DNA of 64,000 nucleotides from Metopolophium dirhodum (taxonomy: Eukaryota > Arthropoda > Insecta > Hemiptera > Aphididae), in assembly GCF_019925205.1 (NCBI RefSeq), contig NC_083560.1, positions 37,556,270 through 37,620,269 of the forward strand. The letters are read 5' to 3'. The position numbers and the translations under genes were made by a program. Every line of letters starts with the position of its first letter. Within the stretch, counting starts at the first letter, position 1. Shown one piece after another: positions 31,789-44,162 of this stretch. The notes beneath the pieces are model-generated. The model was not told where the DNA came from. It did no database searches and saw only the letters and a list, made by a program, of their open reading frames with translations.

Positions 31789-32090
31789 ATTCAAAATCAA
31801 TTTTGAATTTATTATGGGTTTTACCCCTATAAATTAGTGAGACAGGAGGTACCTCGCCATTATTATATTGCTTAGCCTGCTCGACAGATATCTTTATGTA
31901 GTTTGGGAGAAATATGTTTACCGTCCCCCCGTCTCAGCGTCTTCCATTCTGCACGCGATCACCAACCCGAATTTAGTCGACACCTCTTCCATAGAATTTA
32001 TTTTATACGGGACGTTGATCACTAACTCTCCAATCGATTTATTCGTATTCACCGCTTGCCTTTTGATGTTTTCTAAGAATGATGCCATTT
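31789..32090 (-). pseudogene. small OB-like protein, right-arm copy, frameshifted
   Basis: Mirror of 29690-29992. The run of G after GACGC-GAGAC has six bases here (31924-31929 on the plus strand as C) against seven in the left arm, which breaks the frame in the middle of the protein, just before the NIFLP motif. Otherwise almost identical. Confidence 0.75.
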
Positions 32091-32099
32091 AAATCTGTG

Positions 32100-33476
32100 G
32101 ATAAAGAAAATATTATAAAACATTGTCACACTTGTAATACACTGCATATATAGAATATCCAACCAAATTAAGTATAAAATAATATAATTATTATTTAACG
32201 TGTAATAAAATATTATATATATATATATAAGTGTAAAAAAATAAACAGCCAAACTTGAATAATATAGTTAATCCTCATTTAGTAAAATTTTATGTTTGAT
32301 AAAATATTTGTTCGAACACAGCAAGCCGTCCCGTTGATATATTAACCCTAAATACTATTTTAATTAATATCTTTATAAAACGTGTTTTTTCCTAACCATG
32401 GTACATTTAAGCGTTAATAAAGTTTCACCGTGTTTAAATATTAGTATCTAGCATAAAATAATTATTCATAAAAAATTAGCTTAAAGAAAAAAAATAAAAC
32501 ATTTTCACACTTGTAAGACATCATACAGAATATTCGACCAAATTAAGTATTAAAATAATATAATTGTCTAACGTGTGATAAAATATGATGTAGAAAAAAA
32601 AACAGTCAAACTTAAATATAGTTAATCACCATTTACCGAAATTTTATGTTTGGTAAAATATTTATTTGAATACAACGAGTCCCGTTGGTGATTATCACTA
32701 AATACTAATTCCTACAATAAATAAATATATAAATAAAACTCACTTTTATTATTCTGTGAGTAGTCACTGATAATGTGAACGATGACGATGACTATGACAA
32801 TATGACAATGACGACGATGATGATGATGATGAATGATGATGATGATCACAAATTCGAATCTATACAGTAAATATTAAAATATTAAAAATTAGTGTATACA
32901 TAAAATTATGTCTGCGAATCATATACGATTTAAGGACATATAATAATAATAATAATATTATAAAACTATTAATAAATACTATTATTATTGTAGGATAAAT
33001 TAAATATGTAACTCACTTTATATAACGCGGTGTTGCGGTGGTGATGATATAATAAAAATAAGTCAGTGCAGGAGATGACGTTGTATGCGTATTGGGCTGA
33101 TGAAGACGACTAAATTATAATTCAATGCAATTTAATTAACTTAATGACAGCAGAGACACTAACACCCCACCACCCCCCTTGATCCCGCTATATTCGACCG
33201 CAACGATCCTTGTGCGTGTGAAAATAACCCTGCATCGGCATACTTTGCCGGGCGGGTGGAACAATGACACCCCATTGCCCGATAAATATTATTAGCAATT
33301 CAACAAAAATTGCGGTGATTGCATACTTTTTTTTTCACGATTCCTTGTCTTTTGCATGTGGGATCAAACATCATACATGCCGACTCGCCGCATATATATA
33401 TATATAAATATATATATATTGATAATATTATGACTCATAAATGATGGTCGTACAGTGCAATATGCATTGTTTATAC
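32100..33476 (-). promoter_or_regulatory. conserved upstream region of the OB-like gene (second copy)
   Basis: Counterpart of 6700-7838, extending beyond the palindrome arm. It has the same donor-like GTGAGT sites, TATATAAA box and near-identical GC-richer block at about 33145-33335. An (GAT/GAC)n tract lies at 32780-32850. A short internal near-duplication (32100-32345 against 32480-32690) repeats the AATATTCGACCAAATTAAGT-like block. It ends where the AT palindromic spacer sequence starts, near 33477. Confidence 0.45.
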
Positions 33477-33499
33477 TCTATACATACTGTAGTATATAT

Positions 33500-33647
33500 A
33501 TATGTAGATTTTTGGGGAGACATCATTTATTTTTCATGGCTTACAATACTTACAATAATTGTCGGGTTTATTTGTTATAAGATATTCCCAATCTTAATTA
33601 AAATAGAATTATTGTTTAATCCCCCACCAATCCCAGCCAGGCTTTAA
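33500..33647 (+). pseudogene. membrane tail, probably of a retroviral-type envelope
   Basis: The frame ends WLTILTIIVGFICYKIF...PPPIPARL with a strong membrane segment and a short tail. It stands upstream of a polypurine tract and LTR on the same strand, the position of env in errantiviruses. Only the C terminus is present. Confidence 0.4.
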
Positions 33648-33754
33648 ATAACTAATAGGCGAAAATAAAACACTACTTTCAAACTATTAAGTAGTAATAA
33701 GATTACTAACACACAATATGTAAAAAAAAAAAAATGTAATACTAACACATAAAG

Positions 33755-34036
33755 ATGGAAAAACGCATCGCTAACAAACACACACAAAAAAAACAAAGAA
33801 GAACCAACAACACCTACAATCAACAGATACCCAACTTGTATTTATATTATTTTATATTTATATTTTTCCCTTTCCCAATCATTACTTCCATTTCCTTACA
33901 ATTATACAACAAACCAGATAGAAATTACAAACATGCACTCAAACACTTAAGGTCAAAATATTCATATGCAAGGATGTGCTACAATTATTTCATCACAAAA
34001 ATAGATACTCAATATAATCAAAGACTAATACCATGA
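33755..34036 (+). CDS. A-rich small ORF 1 upstream of 3' LTR
   Basis: 93 codons with a basic start (MEKRIANKHTQKKQRRTNN), a hydrophobic stretch (YLYYFIFIFFPFPIITSI) and a basic C terminus. Not recognised. The strand is markedly A-rich, like coding strands of some retroelements. It ends 12 bp before the next ORF, so the two could form one accessory region between env and the LTR. Confidence 0.35.
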   Translation: MEKRIANKHTQKKQRRTNNTYNQQIPNLYLYYFIFIFFPFPIITSISLQLYNKPDRNYKHALKHLRSKYSYARMCYNYFITKIDTQYNQRLIP

Positions 34037-34048
34037 CACTCGTTTCAG

Positions 34049-34285
34049 ATGGCAGACGACCAAATAAAAACAATAAAAAATCTAAAGAAATCAATTAAAA
34101 AGGTGGAATTTAACTTACACAAATTAAAAAATAATGAAAAACCATTTAACATAAATAAACATCGCAGAAAACAAAAAAAAGAAGCAGAAGCAGCAAAAAA
34201 GAATCAAATAATAAACGAAAAAATCAGGGATAGGTTTGAAAAAATTGTAACGTTTATCCAAACTCAATTCCAAACAGACTACTAA
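34049..34285 (+). CDS. A-rich small ORF 2, coiled-coil-like
   Basis: 78 codons, Lys/Glu/Asn-rich, with heptad-like spacing (IKNLKKSIKKVEFNLHKL) and KKEAEAAKKNQIINEKIRD. Predicted helical, with no membrane segment. Not recognised. It follows ORF 1 closely and precedes a poly(A)-rich region and the LTR. It could be an accessory protein of the LTR element or chance coding in A-rich DNA. Confidence 0.35.
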   Translation: MADDQIKTIKNLKKSIKKVEFNLHKLKNNEKPFNINKHRRKQKKEAEAAKKNQIINEKIRDRFEKIVTFIQTQFQTDY

Positions 34286-34613
34286 TAAAAATCAATTGTC
34301 CTTAGATAATCCTACTTCCTTTCCGTTCATATAACTACGTCAAATAAAAAAAAAAAAAAAAAACATAATATTAAGTATAGATTATATTATATAAATACAC
34401 AATGTTTAGGTTTAAGTCACCTCATATCATTTATATTTTTTTTTTCTCACTTTAAGCTTAATTATAATCACACCTATTGTAAAAAAAAAAAGGGGGGGAT
34501 AAAAGGGAATTTTAGAATTGTATAAAATATATAGCATGTAAGAATCTTTAAAATAATTTATACTTATATAGTCTTAAAAATGAGGGCATTTTTTTTAAAA
34601 AAACAACGGGGAC

Positions 34614-35052
34614 TGTCGTATATTGTAAACAGTCGTCACTATAATGTACACATAACATAGGTGGGAACATTTTATTATAAATTGTTGACATAGGTCAGGC
34701 CAATGAAGCAAGATGTGCTGAGGCAGCAATAATTATATTACTATATAACACCGCCGTACGCGGAGGCACGGGGAGTCCCGTTGTCGCTGGTATTACGGCG
34801 AAGACGTGGGTACTACGATTGTACGAGTAATTCGGCAGTCGTAGTATAGACTAAGTATCTTAAATAATTATTGAATTATTTATGTTTGTTTTATATTTTA
34901 ATAAAAGTGTTTCCGACCCGAAAATTATATGTTTTATTTGAGTAGCCACACGATTCTACGTACGCTTTAAATCTGATCTGAAACCGGTTAATTTATGGTC
35001 GTTGAGGATTGAAAGGCTAAACAGTAAGGTAGCGATATCGACGTCTAGAGAG
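34614..35052 (+). mobile_element. LTR (3' LTR position), truncated
   Basis: It matches the solo LTR at 3648-4169 in opposite orientation, starting TGTCGTATATTG directly after the purine-rich AACGGGGAC. It stops about 80 bp short of the LTR end, at GAGAGCCGTAGAG, and joins the AT spacer of the tandem array. AATAAAAG near 34900 could be its polyadenylation signal. Confidence 0.7.
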
Positions 35053-36568
35053 CCGTAGAGTATATATATATATACTTAAGTATATACTCTATACAAACTG
35101 TAGTATATACGTATATATACTATAGTATATACTCTATATATACTATAGTATATACCTATATAAAGTAATACCGTATATTTATATATTTATATATTACCTT
35201 ATAGCCTTTATTTTTTTATTTATTTTATATATTATGTGGGATAGAACATTTTTTTTATCCTCACGACTTATACCTTCATTATAGTTTTTCAGGTCTTGAG
35301 TATCTAACTTCCAGTAACCTAAAAACATCATCTCAATTTCACCTTGTATTATGTTGTATGGTTGAAATTCTCTTGATCTCAACAGTTTTTTTTATCAAAA
35401 TTTCCAATTCTGGTAAATAAGCCGTTGGAATATATCCATAAGTCAAATCATACACCATAATATCATGTTTATAATTTGATGATGCGTTTTCAATTACCGG
35501 AAAATTTAATTAATTGATTGTGTAAGTTTTTAACGTCCCACCCAACTGAGACGGTTGAATTGTAATATTTATATTATTTATTTTTTCAATTTTTTGTAAT
35601 ACATAGGTAATATTACTACAGTTGCTTGGGCAATTTAACTTATATCTGTTCCTCGTATTCTACTAATGTATATTATATGTGTTCAAATTGTTTATTACAT
35701 TTAAGCTGATATTGTTTATCTTGTATGTTCAAAATTCTAATCTTGTCAGATTTTTTTCTTAATAGAGCCAAATATTTTTCAATTTACGCATTTTTGTACA
35801 TTTTTATAAAATTATCTTTTTAATAATCATTATCGTTATTAACATAACATATATATAACTTTTGTCAACGTCAGTGCCATGATATTGTAAATTTTCCAAA
35901 ACGATATTGCTGGTTAAAGTTTTAAGAACAAATAAATTTTTCGACTTTGATGTTGTTAAACGATCACTCATTTGCACAGTTCTTAGTTTGTTTTCATAGT
36001 TTACAATAAAGTTATCAATTTCTGAATCAGAGCCTATATATATATATATACTTAAGTATATACTCTATACATACTGTAGTATATACTCTATACATACTAT
36101 AGTATATACCTATATTTAGTAATACCGTATATTTATATATTTATATATTACCTGATAGCCTTTATTTTTTTATTTATTTTATATATTATGTGGGATAGAG
36201 CATTTTTTTTATCCTCACGACTTATACCTTCATTATAGTTTTTCAAGTCTTGAGTATCTAACTTCCAGTAACCTAAAAACATCATCTCAATTTCACCTTG
36301 TATTATGTTGTATGGTTGAAATTCTCTTGATTTCAACAGTTTTTTTTATCAAAATTTCCAATTCTGGTAAATAAGCCGTTGGAATATATCCATAAGTCAA
36401 ATCATACACCATAATATCATGTTTATAATTTGATGATGCGTTGTCAATTACCGGAAAGTTTAATTATTTATTGATTGTGTAAGTTTTTTACGTCCCACCC
36501 AACTGAGACGGTAATATTTATATTATTTATTTTTTCAATTTTTTGTAATACATAGGTAATATTACTAC

Positions 36569-37119
36569 TGAAGTGTGATCCACCGTCGAATGACGTTGAA
36601 CCGTAGGTATTGGTGTTAAATAAGTAACACGTAGATTACGTATACTAAGATTACCAATTTATTAAATTAGACACTTGTTGTAATAATGTATATAATGCTT
36701 TTATAAATTGATAATAATACTAAATATTTCAATTGAACACAAAATAATTAATGTATATATAATTTAGGTAATAAATCTATATAAATACTGACACTGAGAG
36801 AGGTTCTGATTAAAACTATATGAGGCTCTGTAATAAACTATAAAAGATGCTCTGACCAGTAACATGGGTGTTACTCACTCTTTCGACCTTACACGACTGC
36901 TGTCCGCCGGGCGAGGCCCGCCGCAACGGTCCGTCCAGGCCTATAAGAATGTGCTGACCCAGCCCTTTCGGTCACGTAGACCATCGTGAAAACCGAATCG
37001 GTCACACACTCGTCTTACCCCGAGTCAACACATTTATCCCTATATATGTATTACATACATACATATATATACATAGTACATATATACATACATACATACG
37101 CGTGCATGCATATACAACA
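36569..37119. mobile_element. solo LTR, 551 bp, in a repeat unit
   Basis: Starts TGAAGTGTGATCCACC and ends ATACAACA, flanked on both sides by CTAC (36565-36568 and 37120-37123). Other units show ATTACTACAGTTG uninterrupted at this site. A diverged relative of its first 250 bp or so begins at 51342. Ty3/gypsy type, from the 4-bp target duplication and TG...CA ends. Confidence 0.8.
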
Positions 37120-37550
37120 CTACAGTTGCTTGGGAAATTTAACTTAAATCGGTTCCTCGTATTCTACTAATGTACATTTTATGTGTTCAAATTGTTTAAT
37201 ACATTTAAGCTGATATTGTTTATCTTGTATGTTCAAAATTCTAATCTTGTCAGATTTTTTTCTTAATAGAGCCAAATATTTTTCAATTTACGCATTTTTG
37301 TACATTTTTATAATATTATCTTTGTAATAATCATTATCGTTATTAACATAATATATATAACTTTTGTCAACGTCAGTGCTATGATATTGTACATTTTCCA
37401 AAACGATATTGCTGGTTAAAGTTTTAAGAACAAATAAATTTTTCGACTTTGATGTTGTTAAACGATCACTCATTTGCACAGTTCTTAGTTTGTTTTCATA
37501 GTTTACAATAAAGTTATCAATTTCTGAATCAGAGTCTATATATGTATATA

Positions 37551-38884
37551 CTTAAGTATTGTAAACCACTGTGTGACGGGGAGTATAAGACCAATCCCTC
37601 GGGGGTTGTTACACCTTTAGCCATATTTCTCGAGGGCGGCTACTTCACACCTTTGTGACGCAGTCGCATCCCTCCGACAGGTTCGGTTCAGGGCGCCCTG
37701 GCGCCAGGCTGACGGTCCCCCGCCGGCTACTCTCGTACGAGGTAGAACGTTGGGTCTCGCTGATCCGCGTCGGCGAGTGCTGGATTTGATCCAGGCAAAT
37801 GCCTCCCCTTCTACTAAGACGGTACTCCCGACAGCCCCCGCGAGGCCATCCACATATGTCGCGAATGCGCGGCCGGCGAGCGCGAGCACGCGAGTTACAC
37901 GCGCGCATCGGCCGGACGCACGCCACACTGCTCGACGGGCACTGTTACCGTTCGGGCGTTAGCTAGGTCGGGTTTTCAGTAGGGCTGTCCTCGTCGCCCA
38001 CGGGATGAGATTGAAGGATCCGTTATCCAGAGTACTCACAACGATTCTTTTCCCACTAGCATCGAGACCGGGGCAGTTCTTACGCTGACGCGATGCTACC
38101 TTTTTTGAGTGGTACGGTTTTCTTTTGCCGGGTGCCGTGTCCGTACCGAATTCTCGGGTTTGAGTGCTTGACGGTGGGTGTCCCCCAGCCGGACTTCCAC
38201 CTTGCACGTGCTCGCACACGAGTTGGTCGGGCCCGTGCGCTCTCAGCCAGGTTCGTGCTAGAAGCACCAGCGCGCTGACGGAGGTCCGCGTCTGCTTCCC
38301 TCGTCATGCTCTTGCACTTCCCGCCCAAGCCCACTGGTTTGTCGCAGGTGGTATGATTCCCCCACTTGGGTAGATGGTTCCCGTGCGGAAAAGGAAGGTG
38401 CCCTCCATCACCTCGGTCGCCCTTATACGGGGACCCACGTCGGGGTCATTTGACGTGCCTATCAGGTCTTCCCTTCCTCAGTGCGTTGATACGCCTGGAA
38501 CACGATTATTGGTTTTTCCCGTGAGTCCGTGCTCTGCGTTTCGGTCCGCTCCGATCACTTGCACCTTGAGCACGGAGCTTTTTCGTAGCTGACGGTCGGG
38601 CAGTGTAAGCAGATGCTCTGCGATCCTTGAGGACCTGCATTTGGCAAGCTGCCGATCTCCGGGGTATACTGTTGGAATGGCTGGTCTGCTGAAAAATGCC
38701 TAGCCAGACAGCCAGTCCTCTTTTCCTTCATTGATGACCCTTCCCCGTCGCCACCGGTAAGTCTCTGAGACCACCTCCAGGTGCTTCCTATTACCCCGGG
38801 AAGCTCGGTTTGGAGATGCGCCCTCCACTGGCGTTGAGATCGGGACGGAACCATCAAGTGGCCCGGGGGTGCGAAGACCAATGT
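37551..38884 (-). mobile_element. GC-rich repeat copy A in the array
   Basis: This 1.33-kb GC-rich block interrupts the AT spacer between two units (CTTAAGTAT on one side, ATACTCTATACATAC on the other). It is the reverse complement of much of 49290-50565. On the minus strand a frame of 114 codons (38555-38899) contains CLHCPTVSYEKAPCSRC, a possible zinc-binding pattern, but coding is otherwise broken. It is not rRNA as far as I can tell. Perhaps the 5' part of a non-LTR retrotransposon; unproven. The portion 37551-37790 is absent from copy B. Confidence 0.6.
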
Positions 38885-39924
38885 GTATACTCTATACATA
38901 CTATAGTATATACCTATATATAGTAATACCGTATATTTATATATTTATATATTACCTGATAGCCTTCATTTTTTTATTTATTTTATATATTATGCGGGAT
39001 AGAACATTTTTTTTTATACTCACGACTTATACCTTCATTATAGTTTTTCAGGTCTTGAGTATCTAACTTCCAGTAACCTAAAAACATCATCTCAATTTCA
39101 CCTTGTATTATGTTGTATGGTTGAAATTCTCTTGATCTCCACAGTTTTTTTTATCAAAATTTCCAATTCTGGTAAATAAGCCGTTGGAATATATCCATAA
39201 GTCAAATCATACACCATAATTTCATGTTTATAATTTGATGATGCGTTTTCAATTACCAGAAAGTTTAATTTATTGATTGTGTAAGTTTTTAACGTCCCAC
39301 CCAACTGAGACGGTTGAATTGTAATATTTATATTATTTATTTTTTCAATTTTTTGTAATACATAGGTAATATTACTACAGTTGTTTGGGCAATTTAACTT
39401 AAATCTGTTCCTCGTATTCTACTCTTGTATATTTTATGTGTTCAAATTGCTTAATACATTTAAGCTGATATTCTTTATCTTGTATTTTCAAAATTCTAAT
39501 CCTGTCAGATTTTTTTCTTAATAGAGCCAAATACTTTTCAATTTACGCATTTTTGTACATTTTTATTAAATTATCTTTTTAATAATCATTATCGTTATTA
39601 ACATAATATATATAACTTTTGTCAATGTCAGTGCCATGATATTGTAAATTTTCCAAAACGATATTGCTCGTTAAAGTATTAAGAACAAATAAATTATTCG
39701 ACTTTGATATTGTTAAACGATCACTCATTTGCACAGTTCTTAATTTGTTTTCATAATTTACAATAAAGTTATCAATTTCTGAATCAGAGTCTATATATAT
39801 ATATACTTAAGTATATACTCTATACATATTGTAGTATATACGTATATATACTATAGTATATACTCTATACATACTATAGTATATACCTATATTTAGTAAT
39901 ACCGTATATTTATATATTTATATA

Positions 39925-40275
39925 TTACCTGATAGCCTTTATTTTTTTATTTATTTTATATATTATGTGGGATAGAGCATTTTTTTTATCCTCACGACTT
40001 ATACCTTCATTATAGTTTTTCAAGTCTTGAGTATCTAACTTCCAGTAACCTAAAAACATCATCTCAATTTCATCTTGTATTATGCTGTAAGGTTGAAATT
40101 CTCTTGATTTCAACAGTTTTTTTATCAAAATTTCCAATTCTGGTAAATAAGCCGTTGGAATATATCCATAAACCAAATCATACACCATAATATCATGTTT
40201 ATAATTTGATGATGCGTTTTCAACTATTGGAAAGTTTAATTTATTGATTGTGTACGTTTCTAACGTCCCACCCAA
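39925..40275 (-). pseudogene. longest C-terminal frame of the array gene
   Basis: In this unit a one-base difference in a T-run joins the GGTLETYTINKLNF segment to the C-terminal EIEMMFLGYWKLDTQDLK segment, giving 116 codons in one frame. The other units split at that point. It shows that the two segments belong to one protein. Confidence 0.5.
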
Positions 40276-43200
40276 CTGAGACGGTAATATTTATATTATT
40301 TATTTTTTCAATTTTTTGTAATACATAGGTAATATTACTACATTTGTTTGGGCAATGTAACTTAAATCTGTTCCTCGTATTCTACTAATGTATATTTTAT
40401 GTGTTCAAATTGTTTAATACATTTAAGCTGATATTATTTATCTTGTATGTTGAAAATTCTAACATTGTCAGATTTATTTCTTAATAGAGCCAAATACTTT
40501 TCAATTTACACATTTTTGTACATTTTTATAAAATTATCTTTTTAATAATCATTATCGTTATTAACATAATATATATAACTTTTGTCAACGTCAGTGCCAT
40601 GATATTGTAAATTTTCCAAAACGATATTGCTGGTTAAAGTTTTAAGAACAAATACATTTTTCGACTTTGATGTTGTTAAACGATCACTCATTTGCACAGT
40701 TCTTAGTTTGTTTTCATAATTTACAATAAAGTTATCAATTTCTGAATCAGAGTCTATATATATATATACTTAAGTATATACTCTATACATACTATAGGAT
40801 ATACCTATATAAAGTAATACCGTATATTTATATATTTATATATTACCTTATAGCCTTTATTTTTTTATTTATTTTATATATTATGTGGGATAGAACATTT
40901 TTTTTATCCTCACGACTTATACCTTCATTATAGTTTTTCAAGTCTTGAGTATCTTACTTCAAGTAACCTGAAAACATAATCTCAATTTCATCTTGTATTA
41001 TGCTATAAGGTTGAAATTCTCTTGATTTCAACAGTTTTTTTTTTTCAAAATTTCCAATTCTGGTAAATAAGCCGTTGGAATATATCCATAAGTCAAATCA
41101 TACACCATAATTTCATGTTTATAATTTGATGATGCGTTTTCAATCACCGGAAAGTTTAATTTATTGATTGTGTAAGTTTTTAACGTCCCACCCAACTGAG
41201 ACGGTTGAATTGTAATATTTATATTATTTATTTTTTCAATTTTTTGTAATACATAGGTAATATTACTACAGTTGTTTGGGCAATTTAACTTATATCTGTT
41301 CCTCGTATTCTACTAATGTATATTTTATGTGTTCAAATTGTTTAATACATTTAAGCTGATATTGTTTATCTTGTATGTTCAAAATTCTAATCTTGTCAGA
41401 TTTTTTTCTTAATAGAGCCAAATACTTTTCAATTTACGCATTTTTGTACATTTTTATAAAATTATCTTTTTAATAATCATTATCGTTATTAACATAATAT
41501 ATATAACTTTTGTCAACGTCAGTTCCATGATATTGTAAATTTTCCAAAACGATATTGCTGGTTAAAGTTTTAAGAACAAATACATTTTTCGACTTTGATG
41601 TTGTTAAACGATCACTCATTTGCACAGTTCTTAGTTTGTTTTCATAATTTACAATAAAGTTATCAATTTCTGAATCAGAGTCTATATATATATATACTTA
41701 AGTATATACTCTATACATATTGTAGTATATACGTATATATACTATAGTATATACCTATATATAGTAATACCGTATATTCATATATTTATATATTACCTGA
41801 TAGCCTTTATTTTTTTATTTATTTTATATATTATGTGGGATAGAACATTTTATTTATCCTCACGACTTATACCTTCATTATAGTTTTTCAAGTCTTGAGT
41901 ATCTAACTACCAGTAACTTAAAAACATCATCTCAATTTCATCTTGTATTATGCTGTAAGGTTGAAATTCTCTTGATTTCAACAGTTTTTTTTATCAAAAT
42001 TTCCAATTCTGGTAAATAAGCCGTTGGAATATATCCATAAACCAAATCATACACCATAATATCATGTTTATAATTTGATGATGCGTTTTCAACTATTGGA
42101 AAGTTTAATTTATTGATTGTGTACGTTTCTAACGTCCCACCCAACTGAGACGGTAATATTTATATTATTTATTTTTTCAATTTTTTGTAATACATAGGTA
42201 ATATTACTACATTTGTTTGGGCAATGTAACTTAAATCTGTTCCTCGTATTCTACTAATGTATATTTTATGTGTTCAAATTGTTTAATACATTTAAGCTGA
42301 TATTATTTATCTTGTATGTTGAAAATTCTAACATTGTCAGATTTATTTCTTAATAGAGCCAAATACTTTTCAATTTACACATTTTTGTACATTTTTATAA
42401 AATTATCTTTTTAATAATCATTATCGTTATTAACATAATATATATAACTTTTGTCAACGTCAGTGCCATGATATTGTAAATTTTCCAAAACGATATTGCT
42501 GGTTAAAGTTTTAAGAACAAATACATTTTTCGACTTTGATGTTGTTAAACGATCACTCATTTGCACAGTTCTTAGTTTGTTTTCATAATTTACAATAAAG
42601 TTATCAATTTCTGAATCAGAGTCTATATATATATATACTTAAGTATATACTCTATACATACTATAGTATATACCTATATATAGTAATACCGTATATTCAT
42701 ATATTTATATATTACCTGATAGCCTTTATTTTTTTATTTATTTTATATATTATGTGGGAAAAAACATTTTATTTATCCTCACGACTTATACCTTCATTAT
42801 AGTTTTTCAAGTCTTGAGTATCTAACTTCCAGTAACCTAAAAACATCATCTCAATTTCATCTTGTATTATGCTATAAGGTTGAAATTCTCTTGATTTCAA
42901 CAGTTTTTTTTTTCAAAATTTCCAATTCTGGTAAATAAGCCGTTTTAATATATCCATAAGTCAAATCATACACCATAATATCATGTTTATAATTTGATGA
43001 TGCGTTTTCAATTACCGGAAAGTTTAATTTATTGATTGTGTACGTTTCTAACGTCCCACCCAACTGAGACGGTAATATTTATATTATTTATTTTTTCAAT
43101 TTTTTGTAATACATAGATAATATTACTACAGTTGTTTGGGCAATTTAACTTATATCTGTTCCTCGTATTCTACTAATGTATATTTTATGTGTTCAAATTG

Positions 43201-44162
43201 TTTAATACATTTAAGCTGATATTGTTTATCTTGTATGTTCAAAATTCTAACATTGTCAGATTTATTTCTTAATAGAGCCAAATACTTTTCAATTTACACA
43301 TTTTTGTACATTTTTATAAAATTATCTTTTTAATAATCATTATCGTTATTAACATAATATATATAACTTTTGTCAACGTCAGTGCCATGATATTGTAAAT
43401 TTTCCAAAACGATATTGCTGGTTAAAGTTTTAAGAACAAATACATTTTTCGACTTTGATGTTGTTAAACGATCACTCATTTGCACAGTTCTTAGTTTGTT
43501 TTCATAATTTACAATAAAGTTATCAATTTCTGAATCAGAGTCTATATATATATATACTTAAGTATATACTCTATACATATTGTAGTATATACGTATATAT
43601 ACTATAGTATATACTCTATACATACTATAGTATATACCTATATAAAGTAATACCGTATATTTATATATTTATATATTACCTTATAGCCTTTATTTTTTTA
43701 TTTATTTTATATATTATGTGGGATAGAACATTTTTTTTATCCTCACGACTTATACCTTCATTATAGTTTTTCAAGTCTTGAGTATCTAACTTCCAGTAAC
43801 CTAAAAACATCATCTCAATTTCATCTTGTATTATGTTGTATGGTTGAAATTCTCTTGATTTCAACAGTTTTTTTTATCAAAATTTCCAATTCTGGTAAAT
43901 AAGCCGTTGGAATATATACATAAGTCAAATCATACACCATAATATCATTTTTATAATTTGATGATGCGTTTTCAATTACCGGAAAGTTTAATTTATTGAT
44001 TGTGTACGTTTCTAACGTCCCACCCAACTGAGACGGTAATATTTATATTATTTATTTTTTCAATTTTTTGTAATACATAGGTAATATTACTACAGTTGTT
44101 TGGGCAATTTAACTTATATATGTTCCTCGTATTCTACTAATGTATATTTTATGTGTTCAAAT

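Larger units (their letters stand above)
29586..32192. repeat. large palindrome of two X/OB cassettes
   Basis: The left arm 29586-30766 and right arm 31121-32192 are reverse complements with few differences; the left arm has about 110 bp extra near 30030-30140. The loop, 30767-31120, is non-coding and contains a (GATAA)n-like tract at about 30886-30955. Each arm holds an OB-like gene near the outside and gene X towards the centre, with their 3' ends facing each other. Confidence 0.85.
35053..44162 (-). repeat. tandem array of about eight 0.93-kb gene-bearing units
   Basis: Units are marked by the spacer TATATACTTAAGTATATA and by GAATCAGAGTCTATA just before it. They run approximately 35053-36040, 36041-37548 (with a solo LTR), 38885-39795, 39796-40757, 40758-41690, 41691-42625, 42626-43550 and 43551-44162 (truncated). 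Each unit has, on the minus strand, the 5' end of an ORF at the right (MSDR, then ENVQYH...DVDK), a middle, and a conserved C-terminal 62-codon frame at the left (KSREFQPYNIIQ to KINKKIKAIR). All units with this region share an early stop after KMYKN(A) that the 4.3-5.0 kb copy lacks, and most have further frame breaks. The array therefore grew from an already dead copy. Function unknown. Confidence 0.8.

Noticed and set aside
37617..38592. Possible rRNA fragment in the GC-rich insert
   Set aside because: Despite the high GC content, I could not identify any conserved rRNA core segment, and a second inverted copy with internal tandem duplication fits a mobile element better.
35053..44162. CRISPR-like array
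   Set aside because: Units are 0.93 kb with degenerate genes and no short direct repeats with variable spacers; this is a eukaryotic tandem repeat.
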